Shown here piece by piece: positions 1-13,500 of a stretch of DNA of 64,000 nucleotides. Under the pieces are notes generated by a model. It worked only from the letters and a program-made list of their open reading frames with translations, was not told the origin of the DNA and did no database searches. Every line of letters starts with the position of its first letter. Within the stretch, counting starts at the first letter, position 1. The translations under genes and the position numbers were made by a program. The stretch comes from Engraulis encrasicolus (taxonomy: Eukaryota; Chordata; Actinopteri; Clupeiformes; Engraulidae), in NCBI RefSeq assembly GCF_034702125.1, contig NC_085862.1, positions 11,843,738-11,907,737 on the forward strand, written 5' to 3'.

Positions 1-225
1 CAGGAAGTAAGCGTCGAACACAGAAAGCACGGTAAAAGGTAAAAATAATTCTTTTTAATTCATTTTTATGTCATCTTTGCTTGTTATGTAGTGGTTGTGT
101 GTTAGTCTCTGGCGGAAAGAAAGCTGCTACCAAGATTTTTTTGAATCTACATGAATTATGTCACCAACTGTCATCCTGTACCCCAATTGTCACAACTCTG
201 AATTCCGTGGCTATGGCTACTATGT
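1..225 (+). repeat. dispersed repeat, copy 1
   Basis: This stretch matches, with substitutions and small gaps, the reverse complement of 15650-15874. Shared words include CAGGAAGT, CTTGTTATGT, GTCACCAAC and CACAACTCTGAATTCC. It is therefore an interspersed repeat, cut by the left edge of the window. No coding potential or diagnostic termini were seen, so the family is not assigned. Confidence 0.6.
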
Positions 226-469
226 GCAACCAGCTTAGGTACAGAGTACTATCTTCATATCTAAGAGTGAGACAGCATGCTATAAGACGATAACAGGCCT
301 AAATAGAATTGCAGTACGGAGAGGACAATCTTGACATCTTGGCAAAAGTGTCATCATAATAGCATCATGATATGGATGGAATGCAGTGACAGGGTTTATA
401 AAGGCAATTACAGTGTAAAGTCCCATTCCGCTCTGCGCTGAAATCATCTTTGATAACCCAAATTCTTAC

Positions 470-3400
470 CTGCCTCCTGGGGCGTGTAGAGGTCTCTCCA
501 GTACATCCGGTGCTTGTAGTCATCTTTGGGTGCATACAGATATGCATTCAACCCCCATTTTTGCTCTCTAGTGTGTATTAACAGCAAATACAAACACATT
601 TGTATGGGTAGTAACAGCATGCATTAGGGCAGTTAAAACAATACTGTGCCAATTTTGGAAATAAACTTATTTTACACCTCCCCTTGAGTTAATGATTGAG
701 TTTTACCTTTCATCACTACCACCAGCCATTCTCTGATTATGGCAGTGCAATTTTTACCTCCAAACTAATAAACACTGAATGAATCCTATGGGTCCAGCAG
801 CTAACTGCATTGCAAATATCATTGCTGACATACTGAGAGCCTTCAGTAACAGATTAATGGCTCGTTCAAAATGTCAAGAATCCCAAGAGAGCCGACTTAA
901 AACTCGTGGAAAGTGGGCGTGAACATTTGGTGACGCAATGTCAGATCTGTAATTATCGAGGTTGATCTCAGGCGGAAGTATATAACGAGTTTCCGAGCTT
1001 ATGTTTTTTGTGACGACACACGCATCATCAACATGGCGCCCATGCATGCAACTGGCATGTAAACAGTATCATAAATGCTAAAATATCATCTTGTAATCAC
1101 TATCAACAACACCAGTTAATGTCATTCAATTGCAGATGCACATATGTCATAATGCTGGTCTTTGACTGTTTAATTTAGCTTACTTCAGCTAAAATTACAT
1201 GTCGAGGATGTGGAGGCTCAAGTGGAGGTGAAAAAAAGAAAATAGGACCAAAACAAAACAGGCATGATTCCCGATTGTTCCGGGATCTGTGGCGTTCATG
1301 CGCCAAACTCCAGAACTCGGTTGTCATGTGAGCAGTGTCGTCAACTGTCTCGAGATGTCCCGAGCCCGTGAAGGCACTGTTAGACTTGGCCATTACAATT
1401 TTGGTGACATAGCAGAGAGGCTTTAAGGGTATTACGAGAGAGTAATCTCCCAACTTTTCCCGGGTGGTACTGTGCTCTAGGTCAGTGGTTCCCAACCGTT
1501 TTCGTAAGGGACCCATATTTTTACTATTGTAAGCTTTTGTGACCCAACCACACGATCGCCCGTGAAAACTTTCCTGAGAAAACTCATTTTACTTATTTTA
1601 TTCCTCAATTCGTCTTTGGTCAAATATAGAATAAATGTTTAATGTAGCACTTACTATTTGTTGCTTCAATGCATTTATTAGTTAAATGCATTTATTCAAC
1701 ATGGGCTATATATATTTTAAATGAAACCCCTTAAAATCAAGAGGGCTCCGCGACCCCCTGTGGATCTTTGGCGACCCATAGTTTGGGTCCCGACCCATAG
1801 GTTGGGAACCACTGCTCTAGGTGTCTCCAACATAGGAGCGCAGAGGCAGTCAGAATGAATAGGGTCCAGTGGAGCACCACCACAGATGCTGCCGTTACTT
1901 GGAAGAGAATTGGTCTCATGTTTTTATTTCAATTTTCCCAAAGGCAGGATAAATTATCCCTCTAAACAGCACTGAGTTTGAAATTTTAAACTCGCTTGAT
2001 CTTTAGTAAATACGACTGTATGAGGAACCATACAACTCTCAAGGGGCCTTTGCCAGCTTCGCTGCTTGGCCCCTAAATATACCGGCCTCCACTTTCTACT
2101 TCTACCTGCGCATCAGATCATCTCTTAAGGCTCTTGGTTTAACACCAAACTACCAGTGCATAGTATCCGCAATGTTATATACTGTAGTGACTTCATCCCT
2201 TCTTCTGCGTCATCTATTTATTCCTTACTGATTAAGAATCTATACAAGCCTCCTGGAGTAATAGCAGTTTGGTCAAAGGATTTAGAATGTGAACTGGAGG
2301 ATACCTTCTCTGATCACACATGGAAGACAGTTACTATGTCACCTAAGAATCCTAATCATCAAATGATCCATTGGAAACTAGCACATAGAGTATATTTAAC
2401 ACCACTTAAGATATTTCATTTGCGTCTAACTACTTCACCTAACTGTACTTTGTGTTTGGATGGAAAGACAGGAACCTTTTTGCATTTTTTTTGGGAATGC
2501 TGATCCTTGGCGCCCTTCTGGCGACAGCTGACTGTTGACATTTCAGCGCTGATAGGTACTGATACTGTTTTGACGCCAAGTTTGTTTTTTTTAAATGATT
2601 ATTCCGACCTTTCATTGACACTCTTCCAAAGCAGCCTACTGCTGGCTGCTTTCACTGCTGCCAAGAAAATGTTGGTCGGTCGGTGGAGTCATGTGCAGAC
2701 GGGTGTGGGCTCTAAGCCTATTGGACATCATATCTACGGAACTGTCGACGGCCCGCATGCATGGGGCCAGAGCGCGGACCTTAAGGAGATGGAGTCAAGC
2801 ATTCGAGGACGTCAAGTCATTTGTTGCCAGTTTTAGAAAATAATGTAATTTTTATTTTTATTTTATTTTTATTTGCAGGTGCTCACCACTGGGAGGGGTG
2901 GAGGGTGGGGGGAGGGTAGTGGGGATGTGTTCTGTGTTTGTTTGTCATTGTTTATAATAAAATAAAAAACAATTGTTCACAAAAAGAAGACAAGATACAA
3001 TGAGCCGACAGTACAGACATAATGTGCAACCAAAGGGAGCATAGGCCTATTTAAGTTTATACCTAAACATCCCCCTCCTTACCTACATACAGTACATAGA
3101 TACACATACATGATACAGGCATTACAAAAATTATTATATGAACAATCTTTACCTTAAAAATAGCTCTTTCCTCTGTTCCATCGTCCATGGTCGACCATAG
3201 AAACCTAAGACAAAGTGCAGATCAAAGAGAAGACTGAGGGCCTCCGCACATCAGCTCCGACAAAGTGCGGCGCACTGCTCCGCCAAACTTCGATTCCATT
3301 GTTAATATAATCCCGCACACCTGTGCCGATGTCCACGGACATTCGCAGATGTCAGCAAGCAATTAGAGGCGAGTTCTATTTTGTCTGCGCCACCCATTGA

Positions 3401-4542
3401 CTATCCATGCTATGTTCATGTGAAATTGGGTTTGGGGGTCAGAATTGTGTCAGAAGCGCAAGTGCTCCTATAGTGGCAAAAGTAATTAGCCTGGCAAACC
3501 AGACGATAGCATGACACGTATAGTCTTGTATTGCACCATAGGCAAAACTGTTGAACCAACTGTCTGTGTTCAAACGGTTTCACTGAACATACTGTATAGA
3601 CCAGCACAACTGTGGCATCATCACCCTTCTACACTTTCCCCAACACAGATTAAAACACGAAGATATGCTCACACGCTGATTGAGTGTCAGGCCAGATTGA
3701 TGGCCCACAGCTACAGTTTTGTTCCATCAGGCAAAAGGCTAAAAAGTGTGCCTGGAGAAGCAGCAGTAGAAAGACACTTTTAAAATCTTCACTTTGATTC
3801 CAATGCTCTATATGCCATAAGCTACTACTAGGATAATGTAAAATATACACACAACACAAACACTTGTCATTGACTAAAATAAAAAAATATGATATAAACG
3901 TACTGTGTTCTAGGCATCCTCTACGGACTGTGTCAATGGCTATGGTTACGTTATGTTTTAATTTAGAATTATTAATTCAGAACTAAATAGTTTGGAATTA
4001 AAGTTATTTTGCGACGTGTATACATGGCACTTTCACTTAATTCTGAATAAATGTCTTGGGAAAACAATGCATTTTGATGGTCATCTTCAGCTCCCAAAAA
4101 TTTACCTCAGCCTGGGTCAAAGCTTAAAAAAAGCATAAAAAGGTTGGTGACCACTGCTATATTACCTAATACAAAAATATCAGTTTCCCAAAATGTTCCA
4201 AAGAGAGTATAAGCAACGGGTTCAATCACAATTCTTTGTATTACCAGTGTATGAAGTTGTCAGTACAGCTGACTCGACTTGACTTGAGAGTGTTATGGTT
4301 CTGCATAAATGCTACCCCAGCTCTCCCCCAAAACAAAATAATATAAAAATTAACTTTCTTAAGATTACATAGGTAGGCTAAACGCAACGTCTGCTGCTGC
4401 CACAAAGGCAGCAACTCTGAACTAATTTACATGGTGGTAGTATTAATTTACTTTTCATGCACATTATAAAATGTGTTTTCGACTTGTGTAAACACTCACC
4501 TTCTACCACACCACTCAGAAACTTCATTTTCGTTTCAGCCAT
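470..4542 (-). CDS. oga-like: O-GlcNAcase-like protein (GH84), first three coding exons, partial
   Basis: Three exons splice in phase: 4500-4542 (ATG at 4542, 14 codons + 1 base), 3153-3204 and 470-567, each with GT donors and AG acceptors. The product has FLSGVVEG at about residues 8-15, then GFYGRPW followed by MEQRKELF, then QKWGLN and [19 protein letters not shown]. These are the opening strands of the GH84 beta-N-acetylglucosaminidase domain of O-GlcNAcase, which removes O-GlcNAc from serine and threonine of nuclear and cytosolic proteins. The catalytic Asp-Asp pair lies in later exons outside the window. The N-terminus before the domain is only about 7 residues, whereas vertebrate OGA has a long Ala/Pro/Gly-rich leader, so this may be a fish paralogue (MGEA5-like) rather than the main OGA gene. 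Intron 2 (568-3152) holds LINE and hAT debris. The gene reads in the same direction as afmid and starts about 2.3 kb beyond the afmid stop. Confidence 0.85.
568..1474. other. intron of the O-GlcNAcase-like gene, unassigned sequence
   Basis: Intronic. On the minus strand an open stretch continues from about 1920 to 1200 if the hAT-type insertion at 1483-1814 is removed, which suggests an old retroelement-derived coding remnant. I could not match its product to a family. Nothing else is recognisable here. Confidence 0.35.
1483..1814. mobile_element. hAT-type MITE with 8-bp target duplication
   Basis: The 332-bp element starts CAGTGGTTCCCAACC and ends with the inverted form GGTTGGGAACCACTG. The 8-bp direct repeat CTCTAGGT flanks it exactly (1475-1482 and 1815-1822), the signature of hAT superfamily insertion. 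It has no ORF, so it is non-autonomous. It lies in intron 2 of the O-GlcNAcase-like gene. Related, more decayed copies are at 25944-26250 and 45597-45862. Confidence 0.85.
2090..2965 (+). pseudogene. LINE ORF2 C-terminal remnant (L1/Tx1-like)
   Basis: Two in-register open stretches (2156-2503, then 2507-2836) are separated by a stop at 2504. The first contains [15 protein letters not shown] and a Cys-containing [19 protein letters not shown] segment. This resembles the zinc-knuckle-like C-terminus of fish L1/Tx1-group LINE ORF2 (W.LHRVY.TP...C..C....GTF.H.FWEC). An AATAAA-like signal and an A-rich run follow near 2955. It is a dead, 5'-truncated copy. The clade is inferred from this motif only. 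Confidence 0.6.
3236..3425 (+). repeat. dispersed repeat (pair with 7808-7990)
   Basis: The segment beginning GGGCCTCCGCA and containing CGACAAAGTGCG, GCCGATGTCCACGGA and TTCTATTTTGTC recurs in the same orientation at 7808-7990. It is GC-rich and non-coding. No terminal repeats or target duplication were found. Confidence 0.6.
3950..4100. repeat. fragment of the element seen at 16440-17215
   Basis: The run around 4003-4045 (AGTTATTTTGCGACGTGT, then ACATGGCACTTTCACTTAA) is almost identical to bases 16505-16545 in the larger element in afmid intron 2. It is a degenerate copy in intron 1 of the O-GlcNAcase-like gene. Confidence 0.55.
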
Positions 4543-5420
4543 TGGTCAGTCTTTAAATGTGCTCTTTTGATGTGACTCTTGTATTTGATCCTTCCAAATG
4601 ATGAAATTGAAAAAGTGTACTTCCTTGAAAACTATATCTCTTTGGAGGGTCGAAATTGTTTTGCTCTTCCTTATGGCCAAAGGTCAAAGAGCCCAACCCT
4701 GTTTCCTCATTGGTGTGCATTCAGGTCAGGGGTGTACCTACAGTACGTCAGCTTGTTGTGAAAAACACCAGATTGTGAGTGATACAGGATCTGAATAGTT
4801 TATCTTGATGGCTAGATTACAAATCAATGTGAATACATGTTTATTATTGTGACATTGACCATGAAGACATTCACTCCAGTATCGAAGTCCAGTATGCAGA
4901 GACAGTACTTATATGCCTTCTAAGAGGAATATTTTAGAAAAGGAATTTCATAAATATCACATCTGATGAAGATAGTCCACATGTCTTTTTTTGTTTTTCA
5001 TGACCTGATCCCTAAGGAGGATTGGCCAGATATTGCAATGATCTGTGATCTCTAAATTACTGGACTGGATATCATGCGAGTTTTGGCATAACACCCCCAC
5101 CATTTTTGAAAGTTCTACTTTCAGCGACACAAGTGGGCAGAGAGCTTTCTCACCTGCCGGCCACTATTTGATAGATGGTGGGAGACCCAAGCCGTGAACC
5201 CCTAACTATGCTCCTGAGCTTTCTTGTATTTTTCCATGTTCCCATAGCAACACAGCACACCCATCTGTGGCGTTGCTAAGCGCCATCTTGTGTTTACATT
5301 TCAGCTTTGCAACCCCCCAACCCCCCCCAACCACACACACACCAACACAGATTTAAGCTACTTTTTTACTGTCTTACTATTACATTTTATTGTCTTGCTG
5401 GCTCTTTTTGTTTTGTTCCA
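4543..5420. other. 5' flank of the O-GlcNAcase-like gene
   Basis: This is the region upstream of the O-GlcNAcase-like start codon (minus strand). It is AT-rich with no clear TATA or CpG-island signature by eye. No coding exon or mobile element with defined ends was recognised. Confidence 0.4.
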
Positions 5421-5423
5421 TTT

Positions 5424-5607
<184 letters not shown>

Positions 5608-6129
5608 CCAAACATGTGCAAGAACATTCCAACCCTACTATTCAAGGATTCAAGGATTCAAGAATTCAAGTTAATTGTCATTCAAGTTTATTGTCATTGT
5701 CAAAAAGGCAATGTAATTGTGTTTGGAGTACAACAATAGTAGTAGTTGGTGATGTCTGCGAGAATGACTGGATCTATTTCATGTCTAACAAATTAAGTTT
5801 TTAGCTAATCTTATAAGATTGTAAAAAAATCACCATAGCCTACTTAGGAATGACAAGACACGAAACAGGTTTGGGCCCACACGTTTTAAAATACCAATTA
5901 ACCCGCCATGACCTCAAGGGTTTTTGCGATAAGAAAGAAATTTAGCGATAAGAGAGAGAGATTTTGCGATTTTGCGATTTTCAGAGTTAGGCCTATAAAG
6001 ATGAGCCATGGGATAGGGTTGCTGGCCCCAACCCTTGCTCAGTGGAGCTACTGTAGCCTATGTCAGACAGGATGGGAGAGGTTACATCTTAAAATTACAA
6101 ACACAAAAGTTGGCTAAGCACCTGTTACT

Positions 6130-6500
6130 AAAACTCTGGGTCTGTATTGGATTGCATTTAGGTCCGGGCTCAGACCACCAATTAAAGAAAAAAGAGAAAA
6201 ACTAATACATGCCTTCATTTCTAGGGTTGACTACTGCAGTACAATTTTCACTGGCCTGCCCAAAGACCATCAAATAGCAGCAGCTAATCCAAAATGCAGC
6301 AACAAGACGGAACAAAAAAGACTGACAAGAGCAACAAAGATTGCACATATTACTGCAATTTTGAGATCACTGCATTGGCCCCTAGTGAGCGGCATAATTG
6401 ACTTTAAGGCATTACTTCTTGTGTTTAAATCATTAAATGGGATGGGACCAGCTACCTACTGGATATTCAGCTGTATGCACCAACTAGGTCACTAAGAACA
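6130..6500 (+). pseudogene. L2/Rex1-like LINE reverse-transcriptase 3' remnant
   Basis: Conceptual translation, with frameshifts, shows RVDYCSTIFTGLPKD, then ILRSLHWPLVSGIIDFKALL and VFKSLNGMGPATY. These match the C-terminal part of fish CR1/L2/Rex1-type LINE ORF2 (LDYCN.L..GLP, LHWLPV..RIDFK). Stops and gaps show it is dead. It lies between the O-GlcNAcase-like gene and the 3' end of afmid. Confidence 0.65.
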
Positions 6501-6540
6501 ATGGAGATAAAAATTGTTGGCACTACCAAATGTCAAAACA

Positions 6541-6542
<2 letters not shown>

Positions 6543-6634
<92 letters not shown>
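6543..6634. repeat. (GT)n microsatellite
   Basis: An essentially pure GT run of about 46 units, followed by three TCTG-like units. It lies about 210 bp beyond the afmid stop codon in the afmid 3' flank. Confidence 0.95.
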
Positions 6635-6635
<1 letters not shown>

Positions 6636-6846
6636 TGTCTGTCTCCCAGGGTGGCGTAGTCTTGTTTGAAGTAAGAAAAACTTAAATGGAAATGGAAAAG
6701 GAAATGTTCTTTTTTTTTCTTCTTGCGAACAACATGACCAATGGGTGTCAATGGAGGCACTACAAATGCTAAGTTAACACTGAATGACTGTTTAATGTTG
6801 ACCTCTTCTGAATAACAATAAAACATTACAAATCCACATCGTCAAT

Positions 6847-9800
6847 TCAGTCTTTCCCCATCATCTTCAGAAGAAGCTGAAACAGAAACAGAAGCACAAT
6901 TGAAATCTTTAGATGTTCATTTGAAAATAAATAAACAGAGAAAACAACTAATAATTATATTTTTTTTAAGTATCAAATAATGGCAGAAGTCAAAAGTAAA
7001 AAATGGCTGCACCCTAAAAATCTTGGTGAAGTTTTGATTTTATCTTTTGATAGGCCTATATTAAACGTGTCAGTCCCCGTTTGACAGCACATGTCTGCAC
7101 CTGGATCTTGCACGCACAAAGCCTTTTTGCAATTGGAATGGGAATAAGAATAATAGGAACAAGAACGTATCACCAAATATCTTCTTGTAGAATAAGATAA
7201 ATAGACAAGATAAGCGTGTAAGGTTAAAACCCCTTTACGAGACCTTTAGGAGACTTTAGTTGGAGAATAAATGGAGTTCCCTTAGCGGTGTAGATGTTGG
7301 TAATGCACATCTTATGCAACTCCTGTTTACCAATTTAAACCTGGGTTAGTTCTTGGTAGGTTGAACTCATCGTACAAACCCCATGTTTAATTGCCTCCAA
7401 TTCACCTAGAGTTTGGAGATATATTTTTTCAAATATTCACATAAAAACAAACCTGTGTAAGACTGTAGTCATGATCAACAAATTTCTCCAAGATGTTGAA
7501 GTGGTCAGTGTTTGGAACATCTTCAAATGTGGCCCTTAGTCCCATGCTCTTCAAACTCTGTTAAACAGAGAAACATAGAAGGTGTTGGTCATGACAAAAC
7601 CCTCCCTCCCTCTATTTAAAACAAAACAGAAGGTGTAGGCCACAACAAAACCCACCCTCCCTCTATTTAAAACAAAACAGAAGGTGTAGGCCACAACAAA
7701 ACCCACCCTCCCTCTATTTAAAACAAAACAGAAGGTGTAGGCCACAACAAAACCCACCCTCCCTCTATTTTTGCTCTTTGCAAAACATAGGATAGGTTGG
7801 TCCATGTAAGGGCCTCCGCAGGTTCCGACAAAGTGCGCCACGCTGCTCTGCAAACTTCCATTCCACGGTTTTCAATACAGCCTTGCACACCGGCGCCGAT
7901 GTCCACGGATGTCCCAATTAGTGGAAAGCTCTATTTTGTCAGAGCTGCCCATTGATTATACGTACATGCTCTGTGATGAAATTGGCCAGTCATTATGTGA
8001 TCCTGTTTTGTTTTAAATAACGTCGCGTCTACAAGTTGTTGCTCAGTCGGTTTCCGAGTGGTTTCCATTCAGCCCATTACAGTGTGCCAAATGTCATGAT
8101 TCACATGCAATGCGTAGGCCTACAATCAGCAATCAGTAACAAAAAACACACTACTTCTTACTTTGTAGTAGTCTTTTGACTGCCTACGGAACTCTGGGGA
8201 GTCGTGCTCTGCCACAGCAATCACCACATCAGTACTGATGGAGCCTTAAAAGAGTAGAGTATTTGAGTGGTTTCTTTCCAAATATTCCTGAAAACATCTG
8301 TGACAAATTTGTGAATGGCCAGCAAACAATTCGAAAATCAACAACTAAAAATAATAGACACACTACCTTTCAGCTGATGAAGTAGGCACATGGGGCTGTT
8401 TCGCAAAGCAACTTCACTGTGCAGACAAGAGAAGGTTGTTTAACCATCACAAATCAGTTCCACAGTCAACATATCTGTAAATACCCACTTAAAATTACCA
8501 CTATTATATTGTCTTACTTGGTCATAGTGAGTGGCTCATTCACATATGTGGAGACAATTGGTACGATGTCATAAATCCCACTTAATAGGAAAGCACCTGA
8601 ACACAAGCATAATAACTGTTAGCATGTCTGGACTGGGGCCTAAAACCACCCCTGGCATTTTTGGCAATGACAAGCCCTACACAGTCCTTGGTTTTCTGTG
8701 ATATTATGATTGGCTCAGTCCATTGTCTATATTTGAAGATGGACCATCAGGCCGGCCCATTTTGAAGGGCCGATCTGTACGACGGAAAACAACAATAACA
8801 ACAAATAAGACAACAAAAAATCAACAGCATCGGCCCCTGAGACTGCGGGCACCGAGAAAATGCCCTGCATGCCAAATTACAATTCCAGCCCTGACTGTTG
8901 GAAACACCTTTAATATCAGGAGTGACGTTGTACTTGGACCAGTCTGCTGAGAGGACCATTGCCACCAGGTGGGCTCCTGCAGAGTGCCCACAGAGATACA
9001 GCTCACTATAAAAAGAGAAAATGAGTGAATGAATGAGTGAGTGAATGAATGAAGGAATGAATGAATGAATGAACCAATCAATCAATCAAGATGTCCTAGG
9101 CCTGGGCGATATGGAAAAAACCCCAATATCACGATATGGATTACTTTATATCACGATAACGAAATAGATCACGATATAGCACAATTACATGCGATTTCAG
9201 TTATTTTCTTTATTTGCTCTTTATTTTTTCATGTCGCAAAACAACCTTTTTTTAAAATGAATCTTTCTATTCTTATTTTTACAGTTACATCAACTTATAG
9301 TGTGTATTGTGACAACATGAAATGTAATTAAATGATATTCAATAGCATAAAATTGATAAAATTACTACCAAGATATAAACGATATAGGAGAACACGATAT
9401 ACGCTTTTATAACACGATAACGATATATATATCGTCATATTGCCCAGTATGTCCCCGTGTGATGTATTCTCTTTCCTGAGTAAATATAAACTATAAAATT
9501 CGGGAAAAAAAATCGGAAAAATCAGAGGACACTTTTTTTTCCTCCTGCAATTAAATATTACATTTTATGTAGGGGCGTTTAGGTTATGTGTGTACACAGA
9601 TACCGTGCATGGACAGCCTAGTCTATGACCAAATATCCACAAACGTAAGATTCAAGATTAATAAGCTTTATTGAGAACTAGAAAGACTTAAAATGGCAAA
9701 TAAAGCTAGAATAACTTTGATATCCATATCCATATTGATTAACTGGCATGTGTGCCTTCACTAACTTATATGTATATAGTATATTTTTTTATAGAATGTG

Positions 9801-10468
9801 TATTTATGAATGTGTGATGTATTGTTTTAATTGATCTATGTACTATGCTGTCTCTCATGTGGGCCTTGAGCCTGTAATAAAGTTTATATATATATTAAAC
9901 AGATAATGGCCTGCATTAGAGAGAATTAGTTTTACTTTAAAGGGAAAATTAGAAAGGTTTTGGCAAATTTGGTATGCGTTTTATGATTTTCTAGAAAGTA
10001 ACAATGTAAGGGATAACGGTCGACGAGGTGACCGGTTATACGAAATTAATGGCGAGGCGGCGGCTCCGAAGTTTGGCGACGCGCGCAGCGCGGAGACAAA
10101 GTTGCCTCCACCAAGCCATTAATTTCTATAACCGGTCGACCTTGAAGGCCGTTATCCCGCTTATCTGCCATTATGGTGGGGTACTTTTTAATCTATTATT
10201 GTCTGTAAAGTTGTAGGAACCATGTTCTACCAAGATAGAATGTTGCTGTGCGGACGTCCAACTTGACGCGCCTAGAATCTTCGTTTGGTAGCCTGCCGAC
10301 GCTGTGATTAGGCCTATTTAATTTTCCCTTGGCCATATACCACGGCGGGATGGAAGTTTAAGAACAAAAACTTGCGAAGCATTTCTACATGCTGAATCGA
10401 CACATGTTGCATCACGCCTCTATTTCCCCCTGCTGATCATCACAGGCTACCTGTGAACTTTGTGCGTT

Positions 10469-10507
<39 letters not shown>

Positions 10508-13500
10508 CCTCACGCTAGGGTCATTTTTGATAACTCTCCCTTCCCCTTTCACACGTTTTCCTTCCCCACAAGAGGAGAGTAGCCTAATTTTAAAAAAGGA
10601 TGTTTTCAGATCAATACTAAAGGGAAGGCAGCGGGAAATAGCCTACATTGTAAAAACCATGGGAGTGGAGCAGATGACGAGGTGACTCGTTTCGATACAA
10701 TTGATGGCGAGGCAGGTGCTTAGAATTTCGGTACAGGATAGGCCTATTTTTGTCATCTATTGCTAGGCCTATCTGTAAATTTGTAACCAATGAACTGCAG
10801 TTAGTGCGCACGTAATCAGGCGCGCCTCTATCAGATGCATGTAGTAGAACTTTTAGGGCGACAGACTTGACAACCAAATGCGATAGAACTGACGACTGGC
10901 TCTTGGCTTGACAACCAAATCCGATAGAATTAACGACTGACTCTCGACTTGATAAACAAATGCGATAGAACTAACGACTGGCTTTTGGCCATAGCAACCT
11001 GCAGTTTAGAATTAGTAACCTAACTTAGTCGCACGTTTGACGCCTGACAAGTTATAGGGAATTAGTTGCAACCCCATCAGCCAATCAGAAACGAGGATGC
11101 AGTTGCGTAGGCAGATAAATTTATGTAGAGGGCTGGAATACTCATGAACGGCGTGACGTTTTCTATGTGCGTTACGCCCATTTGTGGGGGAAAACAGGCA
11201 ATGCAAGTCAATTGGTGTTATTGGGGTTTAATAAACGAAAGATAAGGACCTGTAGACAAGCGTTGTTCACGCGCAACATGCCGAAAACGTGTTGTGTTGC
11301 CGGCTGTTCAAATAATATTGCCAAACAGCCGTGCCTGAAGCATGTACTGTGTTCATTTAGGGTAGCCGATGTAGCATGTAAGTTGATGAGACATTCGGTT
11401 TGTTTTCACCCATAAAGGGGCGTAACGCACATTTAGGAGCAAAGTACCCGGATGGTCGTTCATGCGTATACAGTGGGAACTTGCACATTTAGGAGCAAAG
11501 TACCCGGATGGTCGTTCATGCGTATACAGTGGGAACTTGAATGGGAATTTGTTTTGTTATTGGGATGATGATTATAATGTTTTTTGCTTTGCTTTTGTTA
11601 TGTGTACTTTGTTTATTGTGTGTGTGCCTTGGGTTTAGGGTGGGTGTGGGTTGACATGTTTTGTAAATAATAATAAATGTTCAATAAAGAAACAGTTAAT
11701 GGCCGCGTTCATGATGGCACATGCAGCTGCAGTCTGCACAGCGTGCATGCATGTTACGGAATTACAACGGTTAGAAAACAGTGAGTGCGTTTACATGCAG
11801 TTCAGTATCCCGAATATGAGGCTTATCCCGGTTATGATCATATTCAGGATAAGGTGTTTACATGAGCACAGAGCGTAATATCCCAGTCAACGTTCTTGGC
11901 CGTTATAGAATTCTCTTCAAATGCGTGTAGCCTGGATACCAGCGACAGCGTTCCATGGGAAGCCCCTCTATCCGGGATAAGGTGTTTACATGCGGCAGTA
12001 TCCCGGCTTCTGTCGGAATACTCCACCTAGCATATCCCGATTTCTCAGTATCCCGAATAAGGGCTTATTCGGGATACTGAAGTGTTTATATGCTCAAACG
12101 CAAATTCGGGATACTTAATATCCCGTTCATATTCGGGATACTGAACTGCATGTATACGCACTCAGTGAGGAAAGGGTAAGATGGCTAAGGTTTATTATTA
12201 TTGTTCTGGTTTTTTATTCAATATTCAAGTGTTCAAATTACTCAGGTTTGTTCAATGTGTGAAACTCCCGACATGCAAGTTAATCACAGCAAGCTTTGCT
12301 CAACAGATCAATGATTAACCCTTTGTGGAGTAAGAATTTCCCCCCAGCTGTAGAATTTTAATTGAACATTCTACAGCTCCCATAAAAATCCCACAAAGTC
12401 CTTATGATGTCATATGTGGGCTGAATTCTGATCACATACATGATGGTATTCCTCAATACAAAGGGAAAGTGGAAAAGAAAAGAGCAGGGAGAGAGGGTAG
12501 CCAAACCTGGATGGGTACCGCTGCATGATGGACACTACACTCGCTCGCACTTGTGATACCATTAAATCCATATTCCCTGCCATTTCAAAGAAAAAGAAGT
12601 GGTTGAAAACCAACAAAACAAACATGTGATTGGACACAATGCGGAAATGACAATCAGCAAACAACAATCAAAGGCAGTGTTATCAAAATTGTTCTTGGGG
12701 TTGGCGCAGAGCCATTGGCATTGTGATTAAAATGTCCAGATGATGACCCAAGTTTTTCACTGCCATCTACAGTATGTCCGTTCTATGCAACACCGAGTTC
12801 CCAAAATCACACAGACAGCATATGCGTTGAAGTGTTTTGAAATTTTGGAACTCAATGCATGAGGTGTAAATATTACATTTTACGTGGCATGCCATGCAAT
12901 GTGTTCAGTATATACGGACTGTATAGCTTGTAAAAAAAGTATAAGCAATTTACATTTCATACATCCATCAATTCTTACCTTTTGGGGCAATGCTGTAATC
13001 CACAGCCACCACAGCTACGCCTTTGGGGACCAAGGAGGCAGCCATGAAACCAGACTCCTCCTTGCTTTTAAGGCATATTTATGGAATAAAAAAAGAAAGT
13101 CAGTTCATGTCAAAAGGCCCAGTAGGCCTATTGCTAGCCAGGCCACGTCCTCCTAGTGATGACCTTCTGCGTTGCTTCTAGTCAGACCAACTGCAATGTA
13201 AATATCATTTCGGATCTCCGGAGAAATTGAGAACTCCACCCACTTTGGCGGAAACCAGTCAACTTTGAGCAGCTTGAGCTCGATCTAAGACTAAGTCTTG
13301 AAAAGATTTGAAAGTCGATGATAATCATGCCACAGTATTGTTGCTGCTGTGGTTTTCCCCAAGCCAGACTATATCAAATGAATGTATATCTCACTTACCT
13401 TAACCCTTTCATGCAGACACCATGAAAAAAATGTGCAAGATTTTTTATATATTGATTTTCTCACTCATAATGGAGCTAATATGAAGAATCTTTTGGAATT

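Noticed and set aside
1175..1920. Additional exons of a fourth gene on the minus strand
   Set aside because: The open stretch across the hAT-type insertion has no credible splice sites in phase and no recognised product; it is more likely an old retroelement relic.
6533..6826. Histidine/threonine-repeat ORF
   Set aside because: It is the translation of the (GT)n microsatellite.
7551..7853. Repetitive protein with four [21 protein letters not shown] units
   Set aside because: It is the 51-bp minisatellite in an afmid intron; a unit length divisible by three leaves the frame open without coding meaning.
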